Assembly (NCBI RefSeq): GCF_047495875.1
Contig: NC_092463.1
Location: 4,039,057 to 4,103,056 of the forward strand
Direction: 5' to 3'
Source of the DNA: Pithys albifrons albifrons
Taxonomy: Eukaryota > Chordata > Aves > Passeriformes > Thamnophilidae
DNA length: 64,000 nt
This document shows positions 36,501 to 46,790 of the stretch, piece by piece (the stretch's first letter is position 1; each line of letters begins with the position of its first letter). The position numbers and the translations under genes are program-made. The notes below the pieces were generated by a model. The model saw only the letters and a list, made by a program, of their open reading frames with translations. It had not been told where the DNA came from and ran no database searches.

Positions 36501-37718
36501 GCCTTAAACCACGAAAGAATTGGCCAACTTTATGGGTTCCTTCCTCCAGAGGTACTTTGGACATCTGGGTGTTCTGTCTGATGTTGTCAGAAGGCAGAAA
36601 ACACAGCTCTGACTCAATGCCAAACCAAGAAATGACCTTTTCCCAACCCTCCTGCCTGCAGCCTGCCTTCCCCACCCTGCTGCAGAGCCAAGGCTCCCTT
36701 GGACCATGCTGGGAGCAGGGAGAGAGCTCTGGCACGTCCTTGAGGGTGTCTGGGGATTTCTGGCTCTTAAAAGACACTTCATGGCTTTGGGGGAATTTCT
36801 GTACATGCTTGACAGCTGCTTTTTCCCTTAGAAAAGAGCAGGAAATGAGCTGGGGGAAGGATGGGATGTGCATCGTGTGGGGGATGTTTTGGGAAGATGT
36901 TTGGACCCCCGGGCTATGTGAGGCATGTGGAGACTGCCAGGGATGTGGATATCCAGGTGGAAAACCAGGTGTAGCCCCTTGCAGGAACATGCACAAACAT
37001 GCAGTGGGAAATTCAGAATCTCTTGTGCCTGTCAGGGTTTCATTTGAGGAGAAAAAGTCGGGTAAAAAGAACAGTTATGGAGGAAAAGCACAGTCCCTGC
37101 TCATACAGCAGCCCCGTGCCGGGGGGAAATCAGGGCTCCGGTCTTGTCAGTCCCTCTCGGTGTTGCCGTGATGAGAGTCAGCTGCTTCCCTCTGCCCTCC
37201 CCTCCAGGATGAGTAATGGAGCCGTGATAACCTTTAACGAGTCCTGGGGACTCTCTCAGCTCCTTATTTTAAATGCAGCCTTGTGTTTTACCAGCAGGGA
37301 CCAGGATGGAGTAAAAGTGTCTGTGTATGAAATGTGGAGGTGCCTGCTGGGGGTTCCGAGGAGACCCCCAAGAAATGCCCCCAGTTCCTACAGCAGCACC
37401 TGCATTCTGTGGGGAGGGAGCCCCATAACTCTGCCTTGCTGAAATTGCAGCAGCTCCCAGTAAATCTTATTTGTGTTTTAAAGGCTCTCCAGCAGCTCTG
37501 GGAGCTGTTGCCGCACCTGGAGCGAAGCCTCTGCCCAGCTGATCCTTGTGGTGCCAGGGCTGTGCCTGCAAGGGGGCATCTGGCTGCATCATGGCCCTGG
37601 AGCAACCCAAAGGCAGCAGAATTTCCATCAGAGTGGGGACCAAGATGCAGCTTTCTGACTCAAAATTGCCCCTCACTTTTCTCTGGCTGTGGGTGCTGTG
37701 CAGGACAAGTTGCTTGTA
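33580..37718. other. 4.1 kb without recognisable elements
   Basis: Longest repeat-poor block of the intergenic part. Frames at 35556-36122, 36374-37171 (+) and 36424-36996 (-) are overlapping and without domains. The stretch 34,270-34,450 (ggcattaatgaattcc, cctattgatttgcagagc) and 37,140-37,290 are plausible conserved elements. Confidence 0.4.
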
Positions 37719-37838
37719 CAGAATCTCAGAATCGTTCAGGTTGGAGAAGACCCTCAAGATCATCGAGTCAGCTGTTCACCCAGCATTGCCAACCCCACCG
37801 CTAACCCATGATCCAAAGTGCCACGTTTCTGAGTCCAT
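37719..37838 (-). mobile_element. CR1 LINE 3' fragment (group C)
   Basis: Tail cagaatctcagaatcgttc, then aggttggagaagaccctc and cacccagcattgccaacc. Same subgroup as the 664-815 copy. Confidence 0.85.
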
Positions 37839-38061
37839 TTATTTGTACAATGGCTTGCAGAGGTGAGTCCTGGCCTCTGAGTGGGACATCTTTTCCTTCT
37901 GAGGTGCAAAAAATGACCTCAAGCACAATGGGCTGAATTTGGTGGGTGCTGAGACTTCCATAAATTAGTCCTTTCCTGTGGAAGAGTAACATCACTCACA
38001 CCAAGATCTCACCAGCCTTTCAGGCTTGCACATAAAGCACACAGTGTCATTTTTGGGGGTG

Positions 38062-38484
38062 TCATAGAGTAATAGAATCATAGAATCAGTTGGGTTGGAA
38101 GAGACCTCCAAGATCATCAAGTCCAACCCTTAATCCAACCCCACTTTGATTGCCAGATCATGGCACTCAGTGCCACGTCCAGTCTCACCTTAGAAACCTC
38201 CAGGGTTGGAGAATCCACCCCCTCTCTGGGCAGCCCATTCCAATGCCTGACCACTCTCTCTGTAAAGAATTTCTTAGTGATATCCAACCTAAACCTCCCC
38301 TGACAGAGCTTAAGCCTGTGCCCTCTTGTCCTACTGTTGGTTGCCTGGGAGAAGAGACCAACCCCTACCTGGCTACAACATCCTTTCAGGTAGTTGTAGA
38401 GAGTGATAAGGTCTCCCCTGAGCCTCCTCTTCTCCAGGCTAAACACCCCCAGGTCCCTCAGCCTCTCCCCACAGGACTTGTATC
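38062..38484 (-). mobile_element. CR1 LINE 3' fragment (group A-like, older)
   Basis: Tail catagagtaatagaatcata, then aagagacctccaagatcatc. The C-terminal ORF2 frame is largely open on the minus strand ([38 protein letters not shown]). It differs from the main group A copies in its [14 protein letters not shown] block, so it is a related but distinct subfamily. Confidence 0.93.
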
Positions 38485-38489
38485 CTGTG

Positions 38490-38560
38490 CAGAGGCAGGA
38501 GTTGGACTCAATGATCCTTGAGGGTCCCTTCCATCCCAGGGCATTCCAGAGTTCTGTGAT
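38490..38560 (+). mobile_element. CR1 LINE tail (group D), short
   Basis: Only the last ~70 bases: gttggactcaatgatccttg, gggtcccttccatcccagg and gttctgtgat. It directly abuts the 5' end of the preceding minus-strand CR1, giving a head-to-head junction. Confidence 0.85.
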
Positions 38561-39083
38561 AAGGAGTCTCTTCCCCATAAAGGATGTGCCATAATTGCAC
38601 TCGGGTTGGTGAATCAGAGACGAGCAATTTATGTCAAGATTTCCCCCTGCTTGCAAATTATAATGTACTGTATTGTCATTATAGGATTATGATTATGTCT
38701 AATAAGTAGGAATTTTGGGTGCTGGCAGCTCTTCCAAGTTTACTGCAGTGATTTCTTTCCTTGTCCTGAGGCAGATAAAGGCAGCAAAGTCACATGGACA
38801 TAGAGGGCTGTGTGGCCACCCAAAATGAGATGGTTTTGGAGGTCAGGATTAAAGGGACCATTGTGTGTGTGCATGTTTGCTGCCTGGCATGAGGAGGGCT
38901 GGGTGGTCAGCAGGGCTCATCATGTGCCAGCTCTGAGCACAGCTGCTGCCCTTTGGTTTTGGGACTGAGAGGGTTGATCCCCTGGGGACACACTCAGCCC
39001 ATCAAATACCCCAGGGATGCTTCGGGCTTTGAAGTCATGGGGTTTGCAGAAGTGTGTGATCACTGAAGGCAATGCAAGGCCTG

Positions 39084-39310
39084 GGTCAGGGGAGGTTTAG
39101 GTTGGATATTAGGGAAAGGTTCTTCATCCAGAGAGTAGCTGAGCACTGGAACAGGCTGCCCAGGGAAATGGTTGAGGCCTCAAGGCTGACAGAGCTCCAG
39201 GAGTGTTTGGACAATGCTCTCAGGGACAGGGTGGGATTGTTGGGGTGTCTGTGCAGAGCCAGGGATTGGACTCAGTGGTCCTTGTGGGTCCCTCAGGATA
39301 TTCTATATGT
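39084..39310 (+). mobile_element. CR1 LINE 3' fragment (group D)
   Basis: ggaggtttaggttggatatt, gaacaggctgcccagggaaa, caggagtgtttggacaatgc, gactcagtggtccttgtggg and atattctatat. The terminal ~45 bases resemble the tail of the tRNA-Ile SINEs. Confidence 0.92.
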
Positions 39311-40055
39311 TACCTAGAAGGGGGACTGTCCCCAAAGATGATGGACACACATGAGCCATGTTGCACTTCTCACTGCCCATGAGCTCTCTGCTTAGGGAGA
39401 ATATCACAGGTACCATCTGATACATTAAAATATAAAGAGCCTTTTGGGAACCTGGGCCAACAATTTGCCCAGAACTTCCTACCCAGCTCAATTTCTCCAC
39501 TACCTGCAAAACAGTCCTGCATAGGGTATTTAATTCTAATATTAATTTCTCATGGTTGCTGAGCAGATTCAAAATATGAAATCTCAAAACACCAATGTCA
39601 AATTAAAAAAAAAATAAAAAAGGGAATGCTTTCTATGCTCTGGTGATTTTTCCTGTGGTAGTCTCAGAATTTTGGGGGCTGTAGTCTATACTTGGACAAT
39701 TGTATTTGGTAAGACTGGATTTGAAAGGCTGTTATCAGTAGATTAAATCTCTGGTATTCAGTTTTGTGTCACTTGTATGAAAATTGAAGCCACCTGATCT
39801 CTTGCTAATAGTGCTGTTTTAATTTAGGGTTGTTAATGGGCTGTGTAATTTAAGGACAAACCCCCGTGATTGAAGCATCCCCAATCACTTCAAGTCACTC
39901 GTCAGCACTGAGGACTTTCCTGCCTTTGGAGAAAGAAGCAGCTGGAAAACACAGGGATCTCCAGAGGCAAACTCCACATGGATATCTCTGCCTCAGGGAA
40001 AGGGTTATGTGTGTGTGTACATTTGGGTGCCCAGGACACCAGGGTTCTGTTCTTA

Positions 40056-40195
40056 CCCCATCCCTGAAAGCGTTCAAGGATGGATTGGGTGGGGCTTGGA
40101 GCAACCTGGGCTAGTGGAAGGTGTCCCTGCCCATGGCAGGGGGTAGAAGTGGATAAGCTTTACAGTCCCTTCCAATCCAAACCATTCTGTGATGC
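40056..40195 (+). mobile_element. CR1 LINE 3' fragment (group B)
   Basis: ccccatccctgaaagcgttc, ggcttggagcaacctgggc, ccatggcagggggtag and cttccaatccaaaccattct. Confidence 0.93.
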
Positions 40196-42044
40196 CATGA
40201 AGACATGGCATGTCTTTGGGAAGCTCAATCTCCTTTCTGGAACAGCCTTCAAACCCCACAGTGTTGGGATAAATTGCTGGGACAAGGGATCAAGTCAGTC
40301 ATGTCCAGTTCAGCAGCTGATGCTCCAGGTACGATTTCTTCTCTGAAGATCTTATCTCCTGGGCTTTTCCTTCCACTGATGGTCTGCTGGGCACCTTTAG
40401 CAGCAGAAGGAGGAGAAGGAGCAGGGCTGTCACACAGGGCTTGCTCTTCTGGGGATTTCACAGCACCTGTGTCTGCTCCCTGAGCTTCCTACCATGTCCT
40501 TCTCCTCTGCAGAAGGATCTTGTGCTCTTGCTGCTGTCTGGTCTCATTTTACCCCCTTGGCTCCCACCTCCCTGTTGGAAGAGAGGCCCTAGATCTCCTA
40601 CAGCTTTAATTCATCCACCTCTCACCATGCAAGACACAAGAGCACTGTTAAGCACATGAACACATCTCTGCTAATTTATGATCCAGCTTGGGAACTCCTT
40701 GACTTCTGGATGTTGCTGAGTGGTTTTGCAAGGAAAATAAAAATGATGCCTCCAGGATTCAGGCTGATAGCTTTATTTTAGGCATTTTTCCCAAGGGGGA
40801 AATGTAGAATCTACCCTTTAATTCTTTGCTGGTGCCTGTTCCTTCTAAAAAATGTTGTTCAGCTGAGCCATGGGAAGAAGAAATACGTCTAGTTGCAGAG
40901 TCAGTTCCCACCACTTGGGATTTATGTCATGGTTAAAACATCATTCCATCAGGACGTAGCTGCTGTGGGCACCTCATCAGCGTGAGAGGAAGTTGCATTT
41001 ATCCTGTTGTGAGGATGCAGAATGGGTGTCTTCACGATAAATCCAGTGCCTCACTGGAGAATTCCGTTTCCGTGGTGGGAGGAATCTCATTAACACGAAC
41101 TTCAGAGGAATCCAGCCCTGCCAGCCAGAAGACAAATGCAGCAGCGCTATCATCATCTATCAAATGGAGAATGACCTTTGCTATCCATTAGGATGAAATA
41201 AAAAGCTTTGGGCTTTAACTTGGTTAAAATGCGCACGGGTGTCTTTTTAGATCTTGGAGCCGGCGCGTTGCTGAGATTGATCAAATTGTGCATTTTGCAA
41301 GTGCTTAAACAGTGTTGTTACATAATTCGATCTCTGCGTGGCTTCGAGACAGCAGGCAGAATAATTACACTGCAAAATCATCCTGCTGTGGTCAACGGCT
41401 GAGGAGGCAGAAGGGGTTTGGAGCCAAGTGCCAACCTAATGTTCTTAAATCACATCGCTTGAATTCAGCTTTCTTTTGGTGAGAATTAAATCCACGGGTC
41501 CACAAAGCCCTGTGTGTGCTTGGGAGAGCTCATCTGAAGGACGTGGGTGCATCTCACTCTGGCCTGCTGTAAATCTCCCCATGGGAAGGGGGTGCAGGGA
41601 TGGGATTTTCTTATTTTTCACTTTGAAAAATGCCAATGTGCCGAGGATTTGTGGCCATGCTGAAAAGAGGGGGAAGAGGGCATTGCTCTGTGGCATTGGC
41701 CATCAAAGAGGGGGCCCACAGAGGGAAGCAGGGCAGGGTGGGTGTCTGTGCATCTGTGCCCCTTCCCCTCCCAGGGGTGGCTGGGTGGTCTGCCAGGGCA
41801 GCACACATCTGAAAAATCCACTTTCCACCCTCTGAGTAAGTAAGATACCTCAGGGCATGGATCCCTTCTCTTTGCTCACACCTTGTCTCTAAAAGTCATA
41901 AATCAGCATAAATCCAACCATTCCCAAGGAGAAGGAATTGCCCAGAAAACCATGTCCAAAGTGTTGCAGTCAGTGGCTCAGTGTCCAAATGGAGATTGTT
42001 CAGTATTTTCCTCAAGGGACAGTATTGGGTATTGGGACTGATTG
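40196..42044. other. Intergenic sequence with candidate conserved core
   Basis: No gene seen. The stretch 41,090-41,400 is non-repetitive, retains several CpGs (gcgcacgggtg, gccggcgcgttgc, ttcgatctctgcg) and has TCF-like tgatcaaa and homeodomain-like taattac, suggesting a regulatory element. Confidence 0.35.
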
Positions 42045-42092
42045 GAACTGGTTGATCTTTAAAGGTCCCTCCCAACCCAAATAATTCTAAAC
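42045..42092 (+). mobile_element. CR1 LINE tail, very short
   Basis: ctggttgatctttaaaggtc followed by ccctcccaacccaaataatt. Only about 48 bases remain. Confidence 0.7.
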
Positions 42093-43204
42093 CCTCACAA
42101 TTCTCCTGGGCTCATTGGCCACCATTGCATGTGGTCTGCACCCCAAGGCTCCCTGTGTGTCTGGCAGTAATTCCCCTCCCCTTCTCCCCACAAGCTCTCC
42201 CCTGATTTTTTTCTGGTCACAGTGAAGCCCATCCCTACCTTGATGATCAAGTGTGCTGATAATTTGGGACTATCTGTGACATAGGCAACTCTTGGTGTTC
42301 TCACACCAAAACCAAATCTATTTTTCTGTATAATCTCTCCACTATTTCTGTTTTCTTGGCAATTCAAAGGGTGTGGACACTTCTGCCAAGAAATGCAGGC
42401 AAGGCAGTCAGATGGTGACTGATACTTTCTTGTCTTCACCGAGGAGCTGTACCCAACTCTGCATCCCTGGATCTTCAGCTGTTGTGTTCCCTGGGAAGCT
42501 GGATCCTGCCATACAGCCAAGTCCCAATCCCAGCTGACTTGGGCAAAATCATGAAATGCTTGGAGCAAACCAAACAAACCCCCAAAGTCTATGCAGCTGC
42601 ATGAAGGATGTCTGGTTGAAGCAGGCCGAGGTCTTACAGGCTTCTCCACATAGTGGGACTGAAAAACTGCGATTTGGTCTCTGATTATAAAAACTACCAT
42701 GTTTATAGGTTGTAACCCAACCTGTATTTATTTCAGCAGATTCTTTATATAAGGCTATAAATATATTCCTTTTTCCTGCTAATTTACAAGCAGAAATTAA
42801 ATCCAGTTTAGAGGATATGATGTTAACAGGGTCTTGTATTGAAATAACGAGCTTTGGGTTCCAGCTGATGTAGCTCAGCTGGCAGAGAAGACCATAATAC
42901 TTTTGCATATAGACAAGCCTAGAAACAAAGACATATAGACTTGTAGCTTCAATATAAAAGGTAAGAAAAAGCAATGACAAGGAGTCCTGGAGCCTTGTAA
43001 ATCAACTGAGCACCATTAGCTGGTCTGACAGTAACTGAACAAAGAGGGGCTGATACCTCAGTGGAAATCAATCCATTAATGGACAGGTTCCCTTGTCTCT
43101 TCCTGGAGTTACTGCAAGTCTCTGAGAGGATCTAAAATGATTGGCTGGAAATACATCCTTGTTTGAGCAGAGTCTTTGGGAAGTGTCTCTTTAACTGAAG
43201 TTAT
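42093..43204. other. Unassigned sequence; minus-strand open frames
   Basis: Two overlapping minus-strand frames (42095-42700, 201 codons; 42549-42980, 143 codons) lack recognisable domains. A short tRNA-A-box-like string gtagctcagctggcagag at about 42870 has no B box after it. Confidence 0.4.
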
Positions 43205-43348
43205 TCACAGACTATTCTGAGTTGGAAGGGACCCACCAGGATCATTGAGAATCCAGCTCTTAAGTCGATGGCCCACATAGGGGATTGAACCCATGACCTT
43301 GGCATTATTACAAGCAAGGTTTAACCAACTGAGCTGATCTCAGGGTCA
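43205..43348 (-). mobile_element. tRNA-Ile-derived SINE with CR1-like tail, reverse copy
   Basis: Reverse complement of the same element: the left end carries the tail (cacagactattctgagttgg) and the right end the head (ggtttaaccaactgagct, then ctcagggtc leader). B box seen as ggggattgaacccatgacc. It contains a small indel in the tail junction (cattgagaatccag). Confidence 0.9.
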
Positions 43349-43436
43349 TGTGAACTTCCAGTCTGATGGTGACATCATAAAAATCACCTCCAAAGGGGAC
43401 TCGAGCTTGGATTTTTATTATACCAAATATGGAGGA

Positions 43437-43640
43437 ATTCCTTCATGGAAAGGGTTGTTAAACAGTGGCAAGGGCTGCCCAGGGAGGTGGTGGAGTGCCC
43501 ATCCCTGGAGGTGTTTAAGGAAGGACTGGACATGGCACTCAGTGCCATGGTCTGGTTAACAAGGTGGGGATCAATCACAGGTTGGACTCAATGATCTCAG
43601 AAGTCTTTTCCAACCTTAATAATTCTCTGGTTCTGTGATA
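43437..43640 (+). mobile_element. CR1 LINE 3' fragment (group A-like)
   Basis: gggctgcccagggaggtggt, ccatccctggaggtgtttaa, ggcactcagtgccatggtct, gactcaatgatctcagaagt and aattctctggttctgtgat. About 90 bases right of the reverse SINE. Confidence 0.92.
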
Positions 43641-44429
43641 CAGGATGTGATATTTATTTCTGGGTGTTTGGAATTAGCAAGTTTGCATCACTCAATTACA
43701 AATCCATATGTAAAAGCCATTTCCAGTGTGGATTGTGAATACCTGGAGGAGCTGTGTGGCACCGGATCCATGTCCTGCTCGGACTGTGCTCTCTCCTGGG
43801 AATGTCTCTGCTCTGAGAAGTTGAGCTAGGAGGCTTGAACCAGGAACAAGAGACTAAATATTCACTCTGGAAAAACAAAGACCCCATTTAGATGTAAATG
43901 GAAAAGGGAGGATGAGGGGGGAGAAAAAGGAAGGAAACAGAAATACATAAAATAAGAGTTTACAAGCAGAATTATTTCGTTGCAGAATCCGTTTTCCAGA
44001 CTTCCCCCTGTGAGTTGTCGGCAACACTCTGCATATTTGTGCAGCCCAATAGCTGCGAGGCACAAGCACATTCTCCAGTAGCAAATAATTCTCTTTCCTG
44101 ATAACATCTTCACAGGGCTTGGGTGCAACCAAAGGATGTCACTGTGAAGGTGGGGGGGCTCCAGTGTGCTCTTTGACAGGTGGCTCAAACTCAAAGCAGA
44201 AGCAAGAGATACACCCAGCAGGGGAAGCTGTCCCAGGCACTGAGTTTTTCCCATGGGATACAGGCACACTGGTGGCTGGGGGACCTGTAAGCACCAGTCT
44301 TTATCCTTTCTACATCTGTGTTCAAACAGCAAAGATAATAAGCAAGAGGTGATGGGAGTGTTGTGGTGATTGGCAGGATGGTGACAGGGTAGCAGCTCCA
44401 GACTCAGGTTATTCACTGTGAGAGTGATG

Positions 44430-44619
44430 GGACAATGGCAAAGTTTGCCCAGAGAAACTGGCTTTCCCATCCCTGGAAGTGTCCAAGGCCAGGTTGGATG
44501 GGGCTTGGAGCAACCTGGGATAGTGGAAGGTGTCCCTGCCTGTCACAGGGGGTTGAATCTGGATGATCTTTGCAGTCTCTTCCAATCCAAACCCCCCTGT
44601 GATTCTGTGATTCTGTGAC
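44430..44619 (+). mobile_element. CR1 LINE 3' fragment (group B)
   Basis: ccatccctggaagtgtccaa, ggcttggagcaacctggga, cttccaatccaaacccccc and gattctgtgattctgtgac octamers. Confidence 0.93.
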
Positions 44620-45518
44620 TGCCATGGACACCAGCACTGGATTAGAGGAATAGGAAGGTCTAGGAGGGAAACCCTGTGAATGTGACAGGGCAGGTTCCTC
44701 TTTGCCAATAGCACAAGGTGCACCTTGCTGTGAAGTGTCAGCACTTCAGCATTCACAGAACAGGCTCTGTCAGCCCTCTCTGCACAAACGCTAATTGCTT
44801 ATGTGTGGTGAGGCTACACAGCCCAACAGACAGACCTGTCTCAGCCCCTCTGTCACCATCCTGCCTTTGAGGACAGGTTGTCCATCAGTGCCACCCATCT
44901 CCCCTGCTTTGGGAAGGGACTTGTCATCCCTGGGTCTGAGAGTTTGCAGCTTCAGGAAAGTCTGTGGCAAGATGGAGATCAGGTGTGCAAAGGCAGAGTT
45001 CATTTGTCTCCCTGAGCAGCAGAATGAGTACTCAGGATGTGCAAAATTGGGTTAAAACAATATAATATCCATTGGCTCAGCTTTTTTTTCCCTCCCCTGT
45101 TGGTGTCACTGACAGTAACTGACCAAGACAAAGTGGAGGGGTTGGAGGGAAGGGCAACTGTGCTCTCAAGGTCAATGGTTTTCCTGAGCTCCAGCGGGAT
45201 AATAGGGAGCAAAAGTCAAATCTCTGCCACAAAACCCTGAGCCCACATGGCAAATTTATACCACTAACAGGAATTCCTCCACTGCTCATCACATCACTCA
45301 GAGTGTTGGCATCAAGGAGTCAAACCCTGCAGGGATGTGCTTGCCCACATTGCCTCGGCTCCAGGTGTGAGGGGTTACCTCTGTCCTACTCTTGCCCAGC
45401 AGAAACACTCCTCTTTTCTCTCATTTTTTCCACTTGCTGGGAAAATGGGGGAAAATCCAAGAGACTGTCATCCAGGTGTATGGTATTGAGCAGCTGCTCC
45501 ACTCTGGAGGCACAACCA

Positions 45519-45965
45519 CAAGAAGAGCAACAAGGTGAAGGGACTGGAGCACAAGTGCTGTGGGGAGAGGCTGAGGGAGCTGGGGGTGTTTAGCCTGGAG
45601 AAGAGGAGGCTCAGAGGTGACCTCAGCACTGTCTAGAACTGCCTGAAGGGAAGTTCTGGCCAGGTGGGGGTTGGTCTCTTCTCCCAGGCACTCAGCAATA
45701 GGACAAGGGGGCACGATGGGCTCAAGCTCTGCCAGGGGAAATTGAAGTTGGAGATCAGAAAGAAATTCTTTGCAGAGAGAGTGCTCAGGCATTGGAATGG
45801 GCTGCCCAGAGAGGGGGTGGATTCCCCATCCCTGGAGGTTTTTCAACTGAGATTGGCCGTGGCCCTGAGTGCCATGATCTGGTAAAGGGACTGGAGTTGG
45901 ACCAATGGTTGCACTTGATGATCTCAGAGACCTTTTCCAACCCAATCCATTCTATGATTCTATGA
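45519..45965 (+). mobile_element. CR1 LINE 3' fragment (group A)
   Basis: Starts caagaagagcaacaaggtg (missing about 10 bases, gctggaga, relative to other copies), runs through ORF2 C-terminus and ends cattctatgattctatgaa. A stop replaces Trp (gtctagaactg) as in the 9.5-kb copy. Confidence 0.95.
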
Positions 45966-46616
45966 AGAGCAAACAGTGCAAGAGCCCTACCAAGGGATCC
46001 TGCTTTGTAAGGGCTCCCTGCAAACCTTGTTTATTCCCTCTTTGAATTTTCCTGCTGATGAAGAGCACATTATCCTTGGAGACAGAACCCAGAGCTGTGC
46101 CTGCAAATTGAAATCTTGGGCCTCACACTCTTCCTGGGCATCACATCAGTGGTGAACACTCGCAGCAAGTTGTCCTTCACAGGGGCACGACTCCAGGGGC
46201 TCCACTGCTTGTGAGGGTCTCTCACTCCACAGCGGGGAAAAATGTGATTTTCCTCCATTGCTTTATTATTTCTCTTTTGTGAAAGACTTTACAGGCTGAG
46301 GTTTGGAAGCTTTCCCAGTTTTTGCAAATAAAACTGTGAGTCTGTCTGTGGAGCGTTGGAAGAGGAATCTCAGGAACGTGGGAACGTTCTCCCTGGAGCC
46401 GCTCTGGAGTTTCTCCTCTTGTTGCTTCCAAATATTCTTGAGGCAGCGGTTGCTCTGCACATCTCCAGGTGCTGCAAACAAAGGAAAAGTGGGACCTACA
46501 GCAAGTTTGTCTGGCAAAAAATCCAGGCAAAAAATAAAAGCAGGATTAGGCCCTGCTGTTACAGAACCAAAAGAAGGAAATATCAAACTCAGATTCTGCA
46601 CGAGTGAGGACAAGAT

Positions 46617-46790
46617 TGGAACAGGTTGTCCTGAGAAGCTGTGGATGTTCCATCCCTGGAAGTGTCCAAGGCCAGGTTGGATGGGGCTTGGAGCAACCTA
46701 GGCTAGTGGGAGGTATCCCTGCCTATGACAAGTGATTGGAATGAGATGATCTTTAGGGTCCCTTCCCACCCAAACCACTCTGTGATTCTG
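46617..46790 (+). mobile_element. CR1 LINE 3' fragment (group B)
   Basis: ccatccctggaagtgtccaa, ggcttggagcaacctaggc, cttcccacccaaaccactct and gtgattctgg. Confidence 0.92.

Noticed and set aside
35556..37171. 188- and 265-codon plus-strand frames
   Set aside because: Random-looking composition, opposite-strand frames equally open, no domain seen.
42868..42890. Possible tRNA gene (tagctcagctggcagag)
   Set aside because: Only an A-box-like string; no B box, no cloverleaf or acceptor pairing follows.
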